Positions 1-7,969 of a stretch of DNA of 64,000 bases are shown piece by piece (position 1 is the first letter of the stretch; every line of letters begins with the position of its first letter). Location: the NCBI GenBank assembly GCA_038323835.1, contig JBBQHI010000014.1, positions 13,477-77,476 of the forward strand. The letters run 5' to 3'. The notes beneath the pieces are model-generated. The model worked only from the letters and a program-made list of their open reading frames with translations, did not search any database and was not told the origin of the DNA. The translations under genes were made by a program, and so were the position numbers. This DNA is from JACVRW01 sp038323835. GTDB lineage: Bacteria; Actinomycetota; Thermoleophilia; Solirubrobacterales; Thermoleophilaceae.

Positions 1-854
1 GTGCGGATCTCCTCGCCGTCGGCGAAGCGCACCTCGAGGTTCACCCCGTCGATGTGCACGGTCTGTGCCCCGTTGGCGCGCAGGCGCATCTCGATCCACG
101 AGTTGGCCCGGTCGAAGAAGGCCACGTGCTCGAAGGCCTCGGGCACGAAGTTGGCGCCCAGGCCGTCGTTGATCACACGCAGGACGTTGCGGTTGAACTC
201 TGCCGTCACGCCCTCGCTGTCGTTGTAGGCCGCTTCGAGGATCGCCCGGTCCTTCACCAGGTCGGTGCCGATCACCAGCCGGTCGTGCGGTCCCATGAGG
301 GCGCGCACGCTCTTCAGGAAGCGCCGGCGCTCCGGGGGATAGAGGTTGCCGATCGTCCCGCCGAGGAAGGCGAATAGCCGCCGGTCGCCCTCGGGCACGC
401 GGCCGAGGTCGCGGCCGAAGTCGCCCACCACGCCGTGCACGTCGAGTCCGGGGTAGAGCTCCACCAGCTCGACGGCGCAGGCCTGGACCACGGACTCGTC
501 CACGTCGAAGGGCACGTAGCGCCGCAGCGATCCGGCACCGGCCATGGCGTAGAGGAGCGCTCGGGTCTTCGAGGCCGTGCCCGAGCCGAGCTCAACCAGT
601 TCCTCGGCATCGGCCAGGGCGACGAGATCCGGCGCGTGGCGGTTCAGGATCGTGCGCTCGCAGCGCGTCGGGTAGTACTCCGGCAGCGAGGTGATGCGGT
701 CGAAGAGCTCGGAGCCGTGCTCGTCGTAGAAGTACTTCGGGGGCAGTTCCTTGAGCGGCTTGGCCAGGCCGGTGCGCACGTCGTCGCCGAGGGTGTCGCG
801 CACGTCGCAGCAGTCGATCACCACCGAGGCCTCGGGTGACGCGGCGCCGCTCAT
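1..854 (-). CDS. egtD: L-histidine N-alpha-methyltransferase (EgtD), C-terminus cut by window edge
   Basis: This enzyme trimethylates histidine with SAM to give hercynine, the first step of ergothioneine synthesis, in the cytosol. I translated the minus strand from the ATG at 854-852. It reads about 284 codons without a stop and runs off the left edge; the family is about 320 residues, so roughly 35 C-terminal residues are missing. Visible signatures are KYFYDEHGSELFDRIT near residue 40, a SAM-binding ELGSGTASKTR near residue 90, the FLGGTIGN block, and GTDLVKD. The start overlaps the egtB stop by 4 bp (ATGA), so the two genes are co-transcribed and translationally coupled. The assignment rests on the motifs together with the egtB neighbour. 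Other egt genes may lie to the left. Confidence 0.93.
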   Translation of the reverse strand, partial: MSGAASPEASVVIDCCDVRDTLGDDVRTGLAKPLKELPPKYFYDEHGSELFDRITSLPEYYPTRCERTILNRHAPDLVALADAEELVELGSGTASKTRALLYAMAGAGSLRRYVPFDVDESVVQACAVELVELYPGLDVHGVVGDFGRDLGRVPEGDRRLFAFLGGTIGNLYPPERRRFLKSVRALMGPHDRLVIGTDLVKDRAILEAAYNDSEGVTAEFNRNVLRVINDGLGANFVPEAFEHVAFFDRANSWIEMRLRANGAQTVHIDGVNLEVRFADGEEIR

Positions 855-2041
855 CTCACATCCTCGGCGCACCGGAATCCGGCGAAGACCTGGCGCCGCT
901 GCGGCAGGTCCCAGTTGCGGAAGGACTCCCTCGCCACGGGCGGCCGGGTGGCCCACGAGGCGCCGCGGAGCACCCGGTAGCCGTGGCCGAAGAACACCTC
1001 GGAGTACTCGCGGTAGGGGAAGGGCTCGAAGCCCGGGTAGCCGCCGAACTCGCTCGCCGTCCACTCCCAGCAGTCGCCCACGAACGGACCCGCGGGCCCC
1101 GGGCCGAAGTCGAGTTGGTCGAGGTGCCCGCGGGTCGCGCCGGCCTCGGCCGCGGCGCGCTCCCACTCCGCCTCCGTGGGCAGGCGGGCCTCGCGCCAGC
1201 GCGCGTAGGCGTCGGCCTCGAACCAGGACACGTGCATCACGGGCAGGTCGCGCTCCAGGGGCAGCTCACGGTCGAAGCGCCGGATGCGCTCGTCCGCGGT
1301 CCAGTACAGCGGTCGCTCCCAGCCCTCGCGCAGGCGGGTCTCCCACCCCTCGGGTGACCACAGCTCGGAGCGCCGGTAGCCGTCGTCCTCCACGAAGTCC
1401 AGGTAGGCGCCGTTGGTCACCGGCGCGCGGTCCACGGTGAAGGCGACCAGCTCCACCTCGTGCCTGGGGTGCTCGTTGTCATACGCGAACCCCGGCCCGT
1501 CGTGGCCGAGCTCGAAGCGCCCGGCGGGCACCGCGATCGAACCCTCCGCCGCCGCCCCGCCGGCCGGTGTCCGCTTCGGGCAGAACGTGCCGGGCTCGGC
1601 CAGCTGGAGCGTCTGGAGCATCGTCTCGTTGTGCTGGTGCTCGTGCTGGAGCACGAGGTGCCACAACCAGCCCGCTTCGCCACCGGCGCGCGCCACCTGG
1701 AGCGAGCGCTCGCGCACCGCCTCGAGGTACTCGAGCGCCTCGCCGCGCCGCAGGTACGGGAGCTCGCCGCGGTCGGCGCGTGGAGTCTCGAAGGCGTCAT
1801 AGAGCTCGGCCAGCTCGGGCCGCAGGAGGTCAAGTCCTCCGGCTCGGTGGCCCACCCACAGATCCTCGTAGGCCGCGATGTGGCCGAGGTCCCACACCAG
1901 CGGGCTCATGAGCGGGTCGTGCACCCGGTCCAGGTCCTCGTCGGAGACCGGCTCGACGAGCGCGAGCGTGCGCTCCCGGGCCTCCGCGAGAAGCACTTCG
2001 GCCCCTCCACGGGGCGGTGTCTGAATATCTGGAGGACTCAC
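851..2041 (-). CDS. egtB: Ergothioneine synthase, hercynine oxygenase EgtB
   Basis: EgtB is a mononuclear iron enzyme that joins hercynine to gamma-glutamylcysteine (or cysteine) as a sulfoxide, the step after EgtD. The 396-residue protein has the two expected domains. The N-terminal DinB-like four-helix domain carries the iron ligands, seen as DLGHIAAYE near residue 51 and HEHQHNET near residue 135. A C-terminal formylglycine-enzyme-like domain follows, with the typical GGASWATRP- and FRNW-like blocks near the end. The start is a GTG; no strong ribosome-binding site precedes it. It is the first gene of a two-gene unit, with egtD following by a 4-bp overlap. Known EgtB proteins are about 430 residues, so the length fits. 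Confidence 0.95.
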   Translation of the reverse strand: MSPPDIQTPPRGGAEVLLAEARERTLALVEPVSDEDLDRVHDPLMSPLVWDLGHIAAYEDLWVGHRAGGLDLLRPELAELYDAFETPRADRGELPYLRRGEALEYLEAVRERSLQVARAGGEAGWLWHLVLQHEHQHNETMLQTLQLAEPGTFCPKRTPAGGAAAEGSIAVPAGRFELGHDGPGFAYDNEHPRHEVELVAFTVDRAPVTNGAYLDFVEDDGYRRSELWSPEGWETRLREGWERPLYWTADERIRRFDRELPLERDLPVMHVSWFEADAYARWREARLPTEAEWERAAAEAGATRGHLDQLDFGPGPAGPFVGDCWEWTASEFGGYPGFEPFPYREYSEVFFGHGYRVLRGASWATRPPVARESFRNWDLPQRRQVFAGFRCAEDVR

Positions 2042-2098
2042 GAGACGGGGCCCGTCGAAGACTATCCAGGCCCCGATCCGTTACACGTGAACTTTCTA

Positions 2099-2305
2099 TT
2101 ACTCGCTGACGCGCTCCACGAGGAACGAGATGCGCACGAGTGCGCGCCACTCGTCCAGGTTGTCCCCGCGCAGGCCGGTGGACACCACGTCCACCGCCTT
2201 GATGTTCCGAAGCGACACGCGGGCGTCGTCCAGAGCCGCCTTCACCGCGCCGTCCGAACTGTCGGGCGAGCTTCCCACCACCTCGATGATCTTCGTGACC
2301 GCCAT
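2099..2305 (-). CDS. Dodecin family flavin-binding protein
   Basis: Dodecins are small proteins of about 70 residues that form dodecameric shells storing or buffering flavins. The product is 68 residues. It begins MAVTKIIEVVGSS and ends in a conserved WRALVRISFLVE strand, matching the family's beta-alpha-beta-beta fold. I chose the ATG at 2305 over an upstream in-frame ATG at 2368. A GGAGGAGA Shine-Dalgarno sits just ahead of 2305, the extra 21 residues are Arg-rich and atypical, and the predicted promoter lies between the two ATGs. The gene is transcribed away from the membrane-protein gene that starts at 2421. Confidence 0.88.
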   Translation of the reverse strand: MAVTKIIEVVGSSPDSSDGAVKAALDDARVSLRNIKAVDVVSTGLRGDNLDEWRALVRISFLVERVSE

Positions 2306-2340
2306 CCGTCTCCTCCGTTCGCTGACCCTCCGGCGCTTCG

Positions 2341-2368
2341 AACCTACCGCGTGGGCGCGGCGCTTCAA
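2341..2368 (-). promoter_or_regulatory. Predicted promoter of the dodecin gene
   Basis: On the minus strand a TTGAAG -35-like hexamer (2363-2368) is followed after 16 bp by TAGGTT (2341-2346), a TAnnnT type -10 common in actinobacteria. The -10 lies in one arm of an 8-bp inverted repeat (2340-2347 with 2406-2413) whose other arm holds the -10 of the divergent gene. This is a motif reading only. Confidence 0.45.
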
Positions 2369-2383
2369 TGCGCCCGGTGCCGC

Positions 2384-2412
2384 TTTACCGGGCCCGCGGC
2401 AGCGTGTAGGTT
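2384..2412 (+). promoter_or_regulatory. Predicted promoter of the membrane-protein gene, near-leaderless
   Basis: TTTACC (2384-2389), a 17-bp spacer and TAGGTT (2407-2412) form a promoter-like pair. The ATG at 2421 lies about 8 bases past the -10, so the transcript would be leaderless or nearly so. The TAGGTT matches the -10 of the divergent dodecin promoter as an inverted copy. Confidence 0.45.
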
Positions 2413-2420
2413 CCGGGGCG

Positions 2421-2921
2421 ATGGAGGCCTCGAGGGCGGAGCATGAGAGCGGCTACCTGGATCTGTCGCGGCTGACGCCCGGCGAGTACATGGGCATGGG
2501 CGCCGCGCTGGTGCTGTTCCTGTCGCTGTTCCTGCCCTGGTTCACCACCAGCTCGTCGAACCCCTTCAGCAAGCTGGGCTCGGTCGCCGGCGGCGACAGC
2601 GCCAACGCCTGGCAGACCTTCTCCACGCTCGACTGGCTGCTCGCCCTGGCCTGCACGGCGCCGTTCATCCTGGCCTGGATCCTGGCGCGCGGGCACAAGC
2701 TCACCTGGAAGCCGGGCGAGGTCACGATGATCGTGGGCATGATCGCCGTGGTGCTGATCCTCTGTAACGGGATCATCCTCGGCCGCCCAGGCGACACGGT
2801 GGACATCGGACTCGGTGTGGGCTACTTCGTGGCACTGCTCGCGTCGATCGGCCTGCTTCTCGCCGGCTACCTGCGGCAGGCCTACTACACCGACGTGCGC
2901 AAGCCGCCGGGCGTGATCTGA
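2421..2921 (+). CDS. Small integral membrane protein of unknown function
   Basis: The 166-residue protein has four predicted transmembrane segments, at about residues 28-46, 72-92, 105-125 and 133-153. A soluble loop follows the first segment (TSSSNPFSKLG). I recognise no catalytic motif and no family. The ATG at 2421 is preferred because an in-frame upstream extension would run through the divergent promoter region. It ends two bases before the GTG start of glpX, so the two are probably one transcript. Nothing in the sequence explains why it would be paired with a gluconeogenic enzyme. Confidence 0.75.
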   Translation: MEASRAEHESGYLDLSRLTPGEYMGMGAALVLFLSLFLPWFTTSSSNPFSKLGSVAGGDSANAWQTFSTLDWLLALACTAPFILAWILARGHKLTWKPGEVTMIVGMIAVVLILCNGIILGRPGDTVDIGLGVGYFVALLASIGLLLAGYLRQAYYTDVRKPPGVI

Positions 2922-2923
2922 GC

Positions 2924-3946
2924 GTGGAGCAGGCAGCAGGATCGACCGCGGGCGCCGGCACTGTGCGCCCCGACCGCAACCTGGCCATGGAGCTCGTGCG
3001 CACCACCGAGTACGCGGCGCTGGCCTGTGCTCGCTGGATCGGGCGCGGGGAAAAGGAGGAGGCCGACGGCGCGGCGGTTGACGCGATGCGTCTCATGCTC
3101 GAAACCGTCTCGATGGACGGCCTGGTGGTGATCGGGGAGGGCGAGAAGGACGAGGCGCCCATGCTCTACAACGGCGAGCGCATCGGCGACGGCTCGCTGC
3201 CCGAGGTGGACATCGCGGTGGACCCGCTCGAGGGCACCGAGCTGTGCGCCAAGGGCCTCCCGAATGCCATCGCCACCATCGCGCTCTCCGAGCGGGGCAC
3301 GATGTTCGACCCGGGCCCCTGCGTCTACATGCTGAAGATGGCCACGTCTCGCGACATGGCCCACCTGCTCGACCTCGACCGTCCCCTGCCCGAGACCCTG
3401 GCGCTGATGGCGAAGGAAAAGGGCGTGGATGTGGGGGACATCGTGGTGATCATGCTGGACCGTCCCCGCCACGAGGAGGCGATGGCCGAGATCCGCGCGG
3501 CCGGCGCGCGCATCCGGCTGATCCCGCACGGCGACGTGTCCGCCGCTCTGGTGGCCGTGACCCAGGGCTCTCCGGTGGATCTGCTCTGGGGCATCGGCGG
3601 CACGCCCGAGGGCGTGCTCGCGGCCGCGGCCATCAAGTGCACGGGCGGGAAGATCGTGGGCCGCCTGTGGCCTCGCAACGACGAGGAGCGCAAGGCGGCG
3701 CTCGAGGCCGCGTACGACCTGGACGAGGTGCTGGACACGAACCGGCTCGTGTCCGGGGAGGACGTGCACTTCGCGGCCACCGGCGTGACCGCGGGAGAGA
3801 TGCTCGCGGGCGTGCAGTACATCGGCCCGGAGGGCGCCACGACCGAGTCGCTCTCGATGCGCTCGCGCTCGGGCACGGTGCGGACGATCACCGCTCGGCA
3901 CGACCGGGCGAAGCTGCGCGAGATCACCTCGCAGCGCCTCGGCTAG
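2924..3946 (+). CDS. glpX: Class II fructose-1,6-bisphosphatase GlpX
   Basis: GlpX hydrolyses fructose-1,6-bisphosphate to fructose-6-phosphate in gluconeogenesis and needs a divalent metal. The 340-residue length matches the family. Characteristic blocks are GEGEKDEAPMLYNGE (metal-binding Glu/Asp, near residue 68), VDPLEGTELCAKG near 99, and GIGGTPEGVLAAAAIKC near 225. In most actinobacteria GlpX is the only FBPase, which would make this gene essential for growth on non-sugar carbon. The start is GTG at 2924, two bases after the previous stop. The stop lies in the first copy of a short direct repeat. Confidence 0.95.
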   Translation: MEQAAGSTAGAGTVRPDRNLAMELVRTTEYAALACARWIGRGEKEEADGAAVDAMRLMLETVSMDGLVVIGEGEKDEAPMLYNGERIGDGSLPEVDIAVDPLEGTELCAKGLPNAIATIALSERGTMFDPGPCVYMLKMATSRDMAHLLDLDRPLPETLALMAKEKGVDVGDIVVIMLDRPRHEEAMAEIRAAGARIRLIPHGDVSAALVAVTQGSPVDLLWGIGGTPEGVLAAAAIKCTGGKIVGRLWPRNDEERKAALEAAYDLDEVLDTNRLVSGEDVHFAATGVTAGEMLAGVQYIGPEGATTESLSMRSRSGTVRTITARHDRAKLREITSQRLG

Positions 3947-3969
3947 GAGAGAGCCCGGCTAGGAGAGAG
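3940..3969. repeat. Tandem 14-bp direct repeat holding both convergent stop codons
   Basis: CGGCTAGGAGAGAG occurs at 3940-3953 and again at 3956-3969, two bases apart. The first copy contains the TAG of glpX. The second contains, on the other strand, the stop of the convergent gene at 3959-4639. It looks like a local tandem duplication. Confidence 0.8.
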
Positions 3970-4639
3970 TCTCGGCGGGCTGATCGCCCTCGGGCGCGGC
4001 CAGGGCGCCCACGGCCGAGTCGGCCAGGTCCAGGTTCGCCAGCGAGCGCAAAAAGGCGTGCGTGACGATCACGTGGATGCGCAGCTGCGTCTCGTTGTAG
4101 AGCAGCCGCCCCACCCGCGCGAACCAGCCCCAGCCGGCGATCATGGGGTAGAAGTTCACGACCTCCGAGGTGATGGTCCCGGTCACCTCGTCCGAGCGCC
4201 CGTCGTCCGGCCGGCGCTCCACCGAAAGGCGCAGGTACCCGCGCGTGCGCCCGGACGGAGCCACCAGCAGACCGTTGTCGATCGGCCAGGTGACGGTGCC
4301 CCGGTCGGACTCGGTCTCGTACTCCGGCTTGCGGAAGCGCAGGAGCACGAACGGCCGCGTGACCACCACCACTTCGCGCGCGTCGTCCGTGTAGAGCACC
4401 CGCAGCAGCCCCAGCGAGAAGCGGGTCAGGAACCGCCAGTAGGTGGCGGCGAGGCGCTCGAGGTACGCGGGCGACCAGACCCGGTCGAGCTCCTCGCGCG
4501 GCAGCGTGACCTCGGCCTCCTGGCGGCTGCCGATGCTGCCGTCGGAGCCGTAGTCCGAGCGCGGCAGCTTCATGATCTGCACGCGCACGCGGGCGCGCCG
4601 GTGGCGTTCGAGCAGCCGGCGGGGGTCCCGAGTCCTCAC
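3959..4639 (-). CDS. Conserved-looking hypothetical protein, co-transcribed with moeA
   Basis: This 226-residue soluble protein belongs to no family I recognise. It is rich in Arg and aromatic residues in the middle (VVVVTRPFVLLRFRKPEYE near residue 90) and has a repeated beta-strand feel around TVTWPIDNGLLV and RGYLRLSVER. The C-terminal quarter includes RIHVIVTHAFLRSLANLDL. I see no signal peptide and no clear membrane segment. Its start overlaps the moeA stop by 4 bp (ATGA), so it is translated from the moeA transcript. That hints at a cofactor- or molybdenum-related role, but the context is the only evidence. Confidence 0.7.
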   Translation of the reverse strand: MRTRDPRRLLERHRRARVRVQIMKLPRSDYGSDGSIGSRQEAEVTLPREELDRVWSPAYLERLAATYWRFLTRFSLGLLRVLYTDDAREVVVVTRPFVLLRFRKPEYETESDRGTVTWPIDNGLLVAPSGRTRGYLRLSVERRPDDGRSDEVTGTITSEVVNFYPMIAGWGWFARVGRLLYNETQLRIHVIVTHAFLRSLANLDLADSAVGALAAPEGDQPAETLS

Positions 4640-5829
4640 AGGACCTCTACGTCCACGCGCTCGCCCGCGGTCACTTCGCCGTCACCAGGCGGGATCATCG
4701 CCAGGGCGTCGGCGCCCAGCATCGAGGTGAGCACGTGCGAGCCCTGCGCACCCGTGGGCTCGGCCTGCCAACCGTCGTCGCCGGCGGTGAGGCGCACCCT
4801 CACGGCCTGCTCGCGCTGCGGGTGGCGCTTCACGGGCTCCGAGAGCAGCGCCGAGCCGCGGGTGGCTTCCGGGCTCGCGCCCTGGAGGGCAAGTAGGGCC
4901 GGGCGCGCGAACAGCTGGAAGGTGACCATCGCCGACACCGGATTGCCCGGCAGGCCGAACACGAGCGTGGACCCTCGCGTGCCGAACCACGTGGGCTTGC
5001 CCGGCCGGAGGGTCACGCCCCAGAAGCTCTCCGACACGCCGAGCGCGTCGAGGACGGGGCGCACATGGTCGTGGGGTCCGACCGACACGCCGCCGGAGAC
5101 GCACACCACCTCGGCGCCCTCCAGCGCGTGCTCCAGGGCCTCGCGGGTGGCGCTCGGGCTGTCTCCCGCGCGCCCGGTGCTCACGAGGTGGCTGCCGGCG
5201 CGCTGGACCTGGGCGGCCAGTGCGTACGCGTTCGAGCTGTAGATCCGCCCCGGGCCGAGAGGGTCGCCGGGGCGGGTCAGCTCGTCGCCGGTCACCACCA
5301 GGGACACCCGCGGGCGGCGCGCGCACGCGAGGGTGGCCCGGCCCACGGACGCGGCCACGCCCAGCTCGGCGGGACCGAGCAGGGCACCGGGATCCAGCAG
5401 CGTGTGTCCCCTTCGGACGTCCTCTCCCGGATGCCGGACGTTCACCCCGGGGTCGGTGGCGGGCACGACCACGGTCTGGCCGCGGTCCTCGGTGCGCTCC
5501 ATCGGCACCACCGCGTCGGCCCCCTCGGGCACGGCCGCCCCCGTGGAGATGCGCACCGCCGTGCCCGGCTCGACCGGCACCTCCGCGGGGTGGCCCGCCC
5601 GCGATTCGGCCGTCACCCGCAGGTCGGCCGCCGGACCCGAGCGAACGGCGAACCCGTCCATGGCCGAGCTGGGAAAGGGAGGCACATCGATGCTCGCCAC
5701 CACCGTCTCGGCAAGGATCCGGCCGAGCGCCTCCTCCAGCGGTAGGTCCTCCGGCGGGAGGGGCCGCACCTCGGCCAGTACCCGGCGGCGGGCCTCGGCG
5801 ATGGAGATCGGATCGCTCACGCGCGGCAT
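4636..5829 (-). CDS. moeA: Molybdopterin molybdenumtransferase MoeA
   Basis: MoeA inserts molybdate into adenylylated molybdopterin, the last step of molybdenum cofactor synthesis, in the cytosol. The 397-residue protein shows the family layout: an N-terminal PPFPSSAMDGFAV block near residue 50, RISTGAAVPEGADAVVPME near 92, VVTGDEL near 180, CVSGGVSVGPHDHV near 240, and a LPGNPVSAMV block near 293. The ATG at 5829 has AAAGG directly against it, which is too close. A GTG at 5820 has the same AAAGG nine bases upstream and would give a protein three residues shorter, so the start is uncertain by three codons. The hypothetical gene at 3959-4639 follows in the same operon. Confidence 0.95.
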   Translation of the reverse strand: MPRVSDPISIAEARRRVLAEVRPLPPEDLPLEEALGRILAETVVASIDVPPFPSSAMDGFAVRSGPAADLRVTAESRAGHPAEVPVEPGTAVRISTGAAVPEGADAVVPMERTEDRGQTVVVPATDPGVNVRHPGEDVRRGHTLLDPGALLGPAELGVAASVGRATLACARRPRVSLVVTGDELTRPGDPLGPGRIYSSNAYALAAQVQRAGSHLVSTGRAGDSPSATREALEHALEGAEVVCVSGGVSVGPHDHVRPVLDALGVSESFWGVTLRPGKPTWFGTRGSTLVFGLPGNPVSAMVTFQLFARPALLALQGASPEATRGSALLSEPVKRHPQREQAVRVRLTAGDDGWQAEPTGAQGSHVLTSMLGADALAMIPPGDGEVTAGERVDVEVL

Positions 5830-5840
5830 CCTTTCAGCGT

Positions 5841-5860
5841 CGGGGCGAGCACCGGACCAC
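5841..5860 (+). repeat. Half copy of the dispersed palindromic element
   Basis: CGGGGCGAGCACCGGACCAC matches the right half of the ~48-bp element found at 13.9, 28.4, 34.0 and 49.0 kb (consensus right half CGGGCGAGCACCGGACCAC). No left half (GGGAGGAGCGCAGCCCG) is present. It lies 12 bp upstream of the moeA start. Confidence 0.6.
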
Positions 5861-5955
5861 GCCTTCCACGCAAATTCCGCAGAGCCTCCGCCGTTTTCGG
5901 GGGTAGGATCGTTATGCCGCCAAGGACGTCCGGTGTACGAACTGATCGCCGTCTC

Positions 5956-6945
5956 ATGACACCCATTCGGGGGCCTATCGCGCGTGTAGACCGTTCGCGG
6001 GAGGAACTCGCCAAGGCCTTTCTGGTCCGTCTGATCGAGCGCGCGTCGCTCGATGAGATTCGCGATCTCCCAACCGAGCGGATCGCCCGCGAGCTGCCCG
6101 CGCTGATAAGCGACATCCTCGAGTCCGTGGCCGGTCCCCGGTCGAACGGGTCCGACCCCTACAAGCTGGCCGACGATCAGGTGGCGCGCGCGGTGTCACT
6201 CGCCGCCCTGCGCGGCGGCCGCGACGCGTCCGTGTCGGAGGTGGCGCGCGACGTGGCCTCCCTCCAGGCCGTGCTGGTCCGCGCGCTGCGCGAGGAGCTG
6301 GCCGAGAACGAGCCCGAGCAGTTCGCGGATGCGGTGGAGCACCTGGTGGACGCCACCGGGGCGATCCAGGCCGCGGTCACCGAGGAGCTGGTGCGCAGCC
6401 GCTCCCGGGAGCTCGAGTCGCAGGCCAACACGGACGCCCTCACCGGACTCGGCAACCTCCGCCACCTCCAGCGCGAGATCGCTCACCTGCTGGACCTCCA
6501 GAAGCGCTACAACCACCCCTTCGGCCTCCTCCTGATGGACGTGGACGGGCTGAAGCGCATCAACGACTCCCACGGCCATCAGGCTGGAGACCGCGTGCTG
6601 ATGCAGGTGGCCATGTCGGTGGGCCGCTCGATCCGTACGGTGGACATCGCCGCTCGGATCGGGGGAGACGAGTTCTGTGTGCTGGCCCCCGAGCAGGACG
6701 CGGCCAACATCCTGAAGCTGGGCGAGCGCCTCAACGCCGCGGTGGCCGAGGAGGTGGCCACGCCGGACGAGCCTCCGGTCGGCCTCTCGATCGGCGCGGT
6801 GTCCTGCCCGGAGCACGGCACCGAGGCGGAGGTCCTGATCGACATCGCCGACAAGGCGATGTACAAGGCCAAGGCCGCCGGCGAGGGCGTGGCGCTTGGG
6901 GAGGCGGAGGAGAAGGAAGTGGCCCCCGAGGAGGCCAAGACGTAG
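5956..6945 (+). CDS. GGDEF-domain diguanylate cyclase with helical N-terminal domain
   Basis: It makes cyclic di-GMP from two GTP. The C-terminal GGDEF domain spans about residues 160-315. It has NTDALTGLGNLRHL, the DVDGLKRIND metal-binding block, the intact catalytic RIGGDEF, and a closing DIADKAMYKAKAAG. An inhibitory I-site (RTVD) sits five residues before GGDEF, so feedback inhibition by c-di-GMP is expected. Residues 10-140 are helical, resembling an RsbRD-like sensor region (tentative); no membrane segment is seen. I start at the ATG at 5956. An in-frame upstream ATG at 5914 would add 14 basic residues. The last 25 residues are Glu-rich. Confidence 0.88.
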   Translation: MTPIRGPIARVDRSREELAKAFLVRLIERASLDEIRDLPTERIARELPALISDILESVAGPRSNGSDPYKLADDQVARAVSLAALRGGRDASVSEVARDVASLQAVLVRALREELAENEPEQFADAVEHLVDATGAIQAAVTEELVRSRSRELESQANTDALTGLGNLRHLQREIAHLLDLQKRYNHPFGLLLMDVDGLKRINDSHGHQAGDRVLMQVAMSVGRSIRTVDIAARIGGDEFCVLAPEQDAANILKLGERLNAAVAEEVATPDEPPVGLSIGAVSCPEHGTEAEVLIDIADKAMYKAKAAGEGVALGEAEEKEVAPEEAKT

Positions 6946-6947
6946 CT

Positions 6948-7245
6948 GGTTGGGACCGGCGTTCACGGCCCGCGCGGACTGCTCGCGGCTTCGCCGCTCG
7001 TTCGCTCGCCGCGGGGCGGCTCGCTCTGGCATGGTCCGCTGGGGCCGCGAACGCCGGTCCCTCCCCGGCGTCTCTCGCTTGAGGCTCCTCTCACCCAGCT
7101 GGTAGTGCGTTAGCTGTGAGGCGCGGTCGGCTCGGAGCGCGGTCCGGGCCTCCCACGCTCGAAGGGACCGGCGGTCGCTTGCGGCGAGCGAACGAGCGGC
7201 GAAGCCGCGAGAGGTCCACTCAGCAAGTGAACGCCGGGCCCAACC
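6948..7245. repeat. Long inverted repeat between convergent genes (31-bp perfect core)
   Basis: The whole 6946-7260 gap is built from inverted repeats. A 31-bp perfect inverted repeat pairs 6982-7012 with 7181-7211. Its outer ends extend with an 18-of-19 match (6948-6966 with 7227-7245), so the arms span about 65 bp. Inside, a further inverted pair (about 7048-7065 with 7161-7178) carries the same GGGACCGGCG-type motif, giving four copies in alternating orientation. No coding sequence is seen. It could be a MITE-like element or a very large bidirectional terminator. Confidence 0.8.
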
Positions 7246-7260
7246 GCAAACGAACGGGGC

Positions 7261-7929
7261 TCAGTCGATCATCCCGTGGCGGATCCCGATCGCCACGGCC
7301 TGCGTGCGTGTTGAGGCTTCCAGCTTGGCCAGGATCCGCTTGGTGTGCGTGCGCACGGTCTCGGTGGAGAGGCCCAGGCGCTCGGCCACGGTGTCCGTCT
7401 GCATGCCGTCGGCCAGCATCTGGAGGATTTCCCGCTGGCGGGCGCTGAGGGTGCGGTCGGTCTCGTCGAGCACGATCGTGGACGAGAGCCCCGGGTCCAC
7501 GTAGAACTCGCCCGAGCGTGCGGCGTCAATGGCCCGGACCAGGTCCTCCGGCGGGGAGTCCTTGCGCACGTAGCCCTTGACCCCGGCCTTCAGCGCCTCG
7601 CCGAGCAGGCGGGCGCCGCCGTCGGAGGTGAACACCACGATCGGGGCGCCGAACTCGGTGGTCAGGCGGTCCACGACGCGGGTGATGTCGCCGTCCACCT
7701 TCCACGGATCGACGATCACCACGTCGGGATGGGCGTCTCCGAAGGCCGCGACCGCCTCGTCGGGCGAGGGGGAGTCCATCACCCGGGCATCTTCGAACGC
7801 CTCCAGGACGAGGCTGCGCACCCCGGCGCGAACAACGGGGTGCTCGTCGACGATGAGGCAGCGCGGTGGGGATTTGACGCCCGCTGGCACCGCGCCCAGC
7901 ATACCCTCGTTCGCGACCCCGTTCACCAT
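7261..7929 (-). CDS. NarL/FixJ-type response regulator (receiver + LuxR HTH)
   Basis: This is a DNA-binding response regulator. The receiver domain (about residues 22-140) has the acidic patch LIVDEHP, the phospho-acceptor Asp in VVIVDPWK near residue 72, and the conserved Lys in KGYVRKDSP. The LuxR-type helix-turn-helix (about 160-220) has LSARQREILQMLADGMQTDTVAERLGLS-type spacing and ends with TKRILAKLEA. No histidine kinase is adjacent, so it is an orphan here. The start is uncertain. The ATG at 7929 is listed, but the first 20 residues are not conserved in the family, and the ATG at codon 10 or a GTG a few codons later is equally possible. Confidence 0.88.
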   Translation of the reverse strand: MVNGVANEGMLGAVPAGVKSPPRCLIVDEHPVVRAGVRSLVLEAFEDARVMDSPSPDEAVAAFGDAHPDVVIVDPWKVDGDITRVVDRLTTEFGAPIVVFTSDGGARLLGEALKAGVKGYVRKDSPPEDLVRAIDAARSGEFYVDPGLSSTIVLDETDRTLSARQREILQMLADGMQTDTVAERLGLSTETVRTHTKRILAKLEASTRTQAVAIGIRHGMID

Positions 7930-7969
7930 CCCGGTTTAGTGGATGAGCCCGCTGCGGGCACACCCCGGA

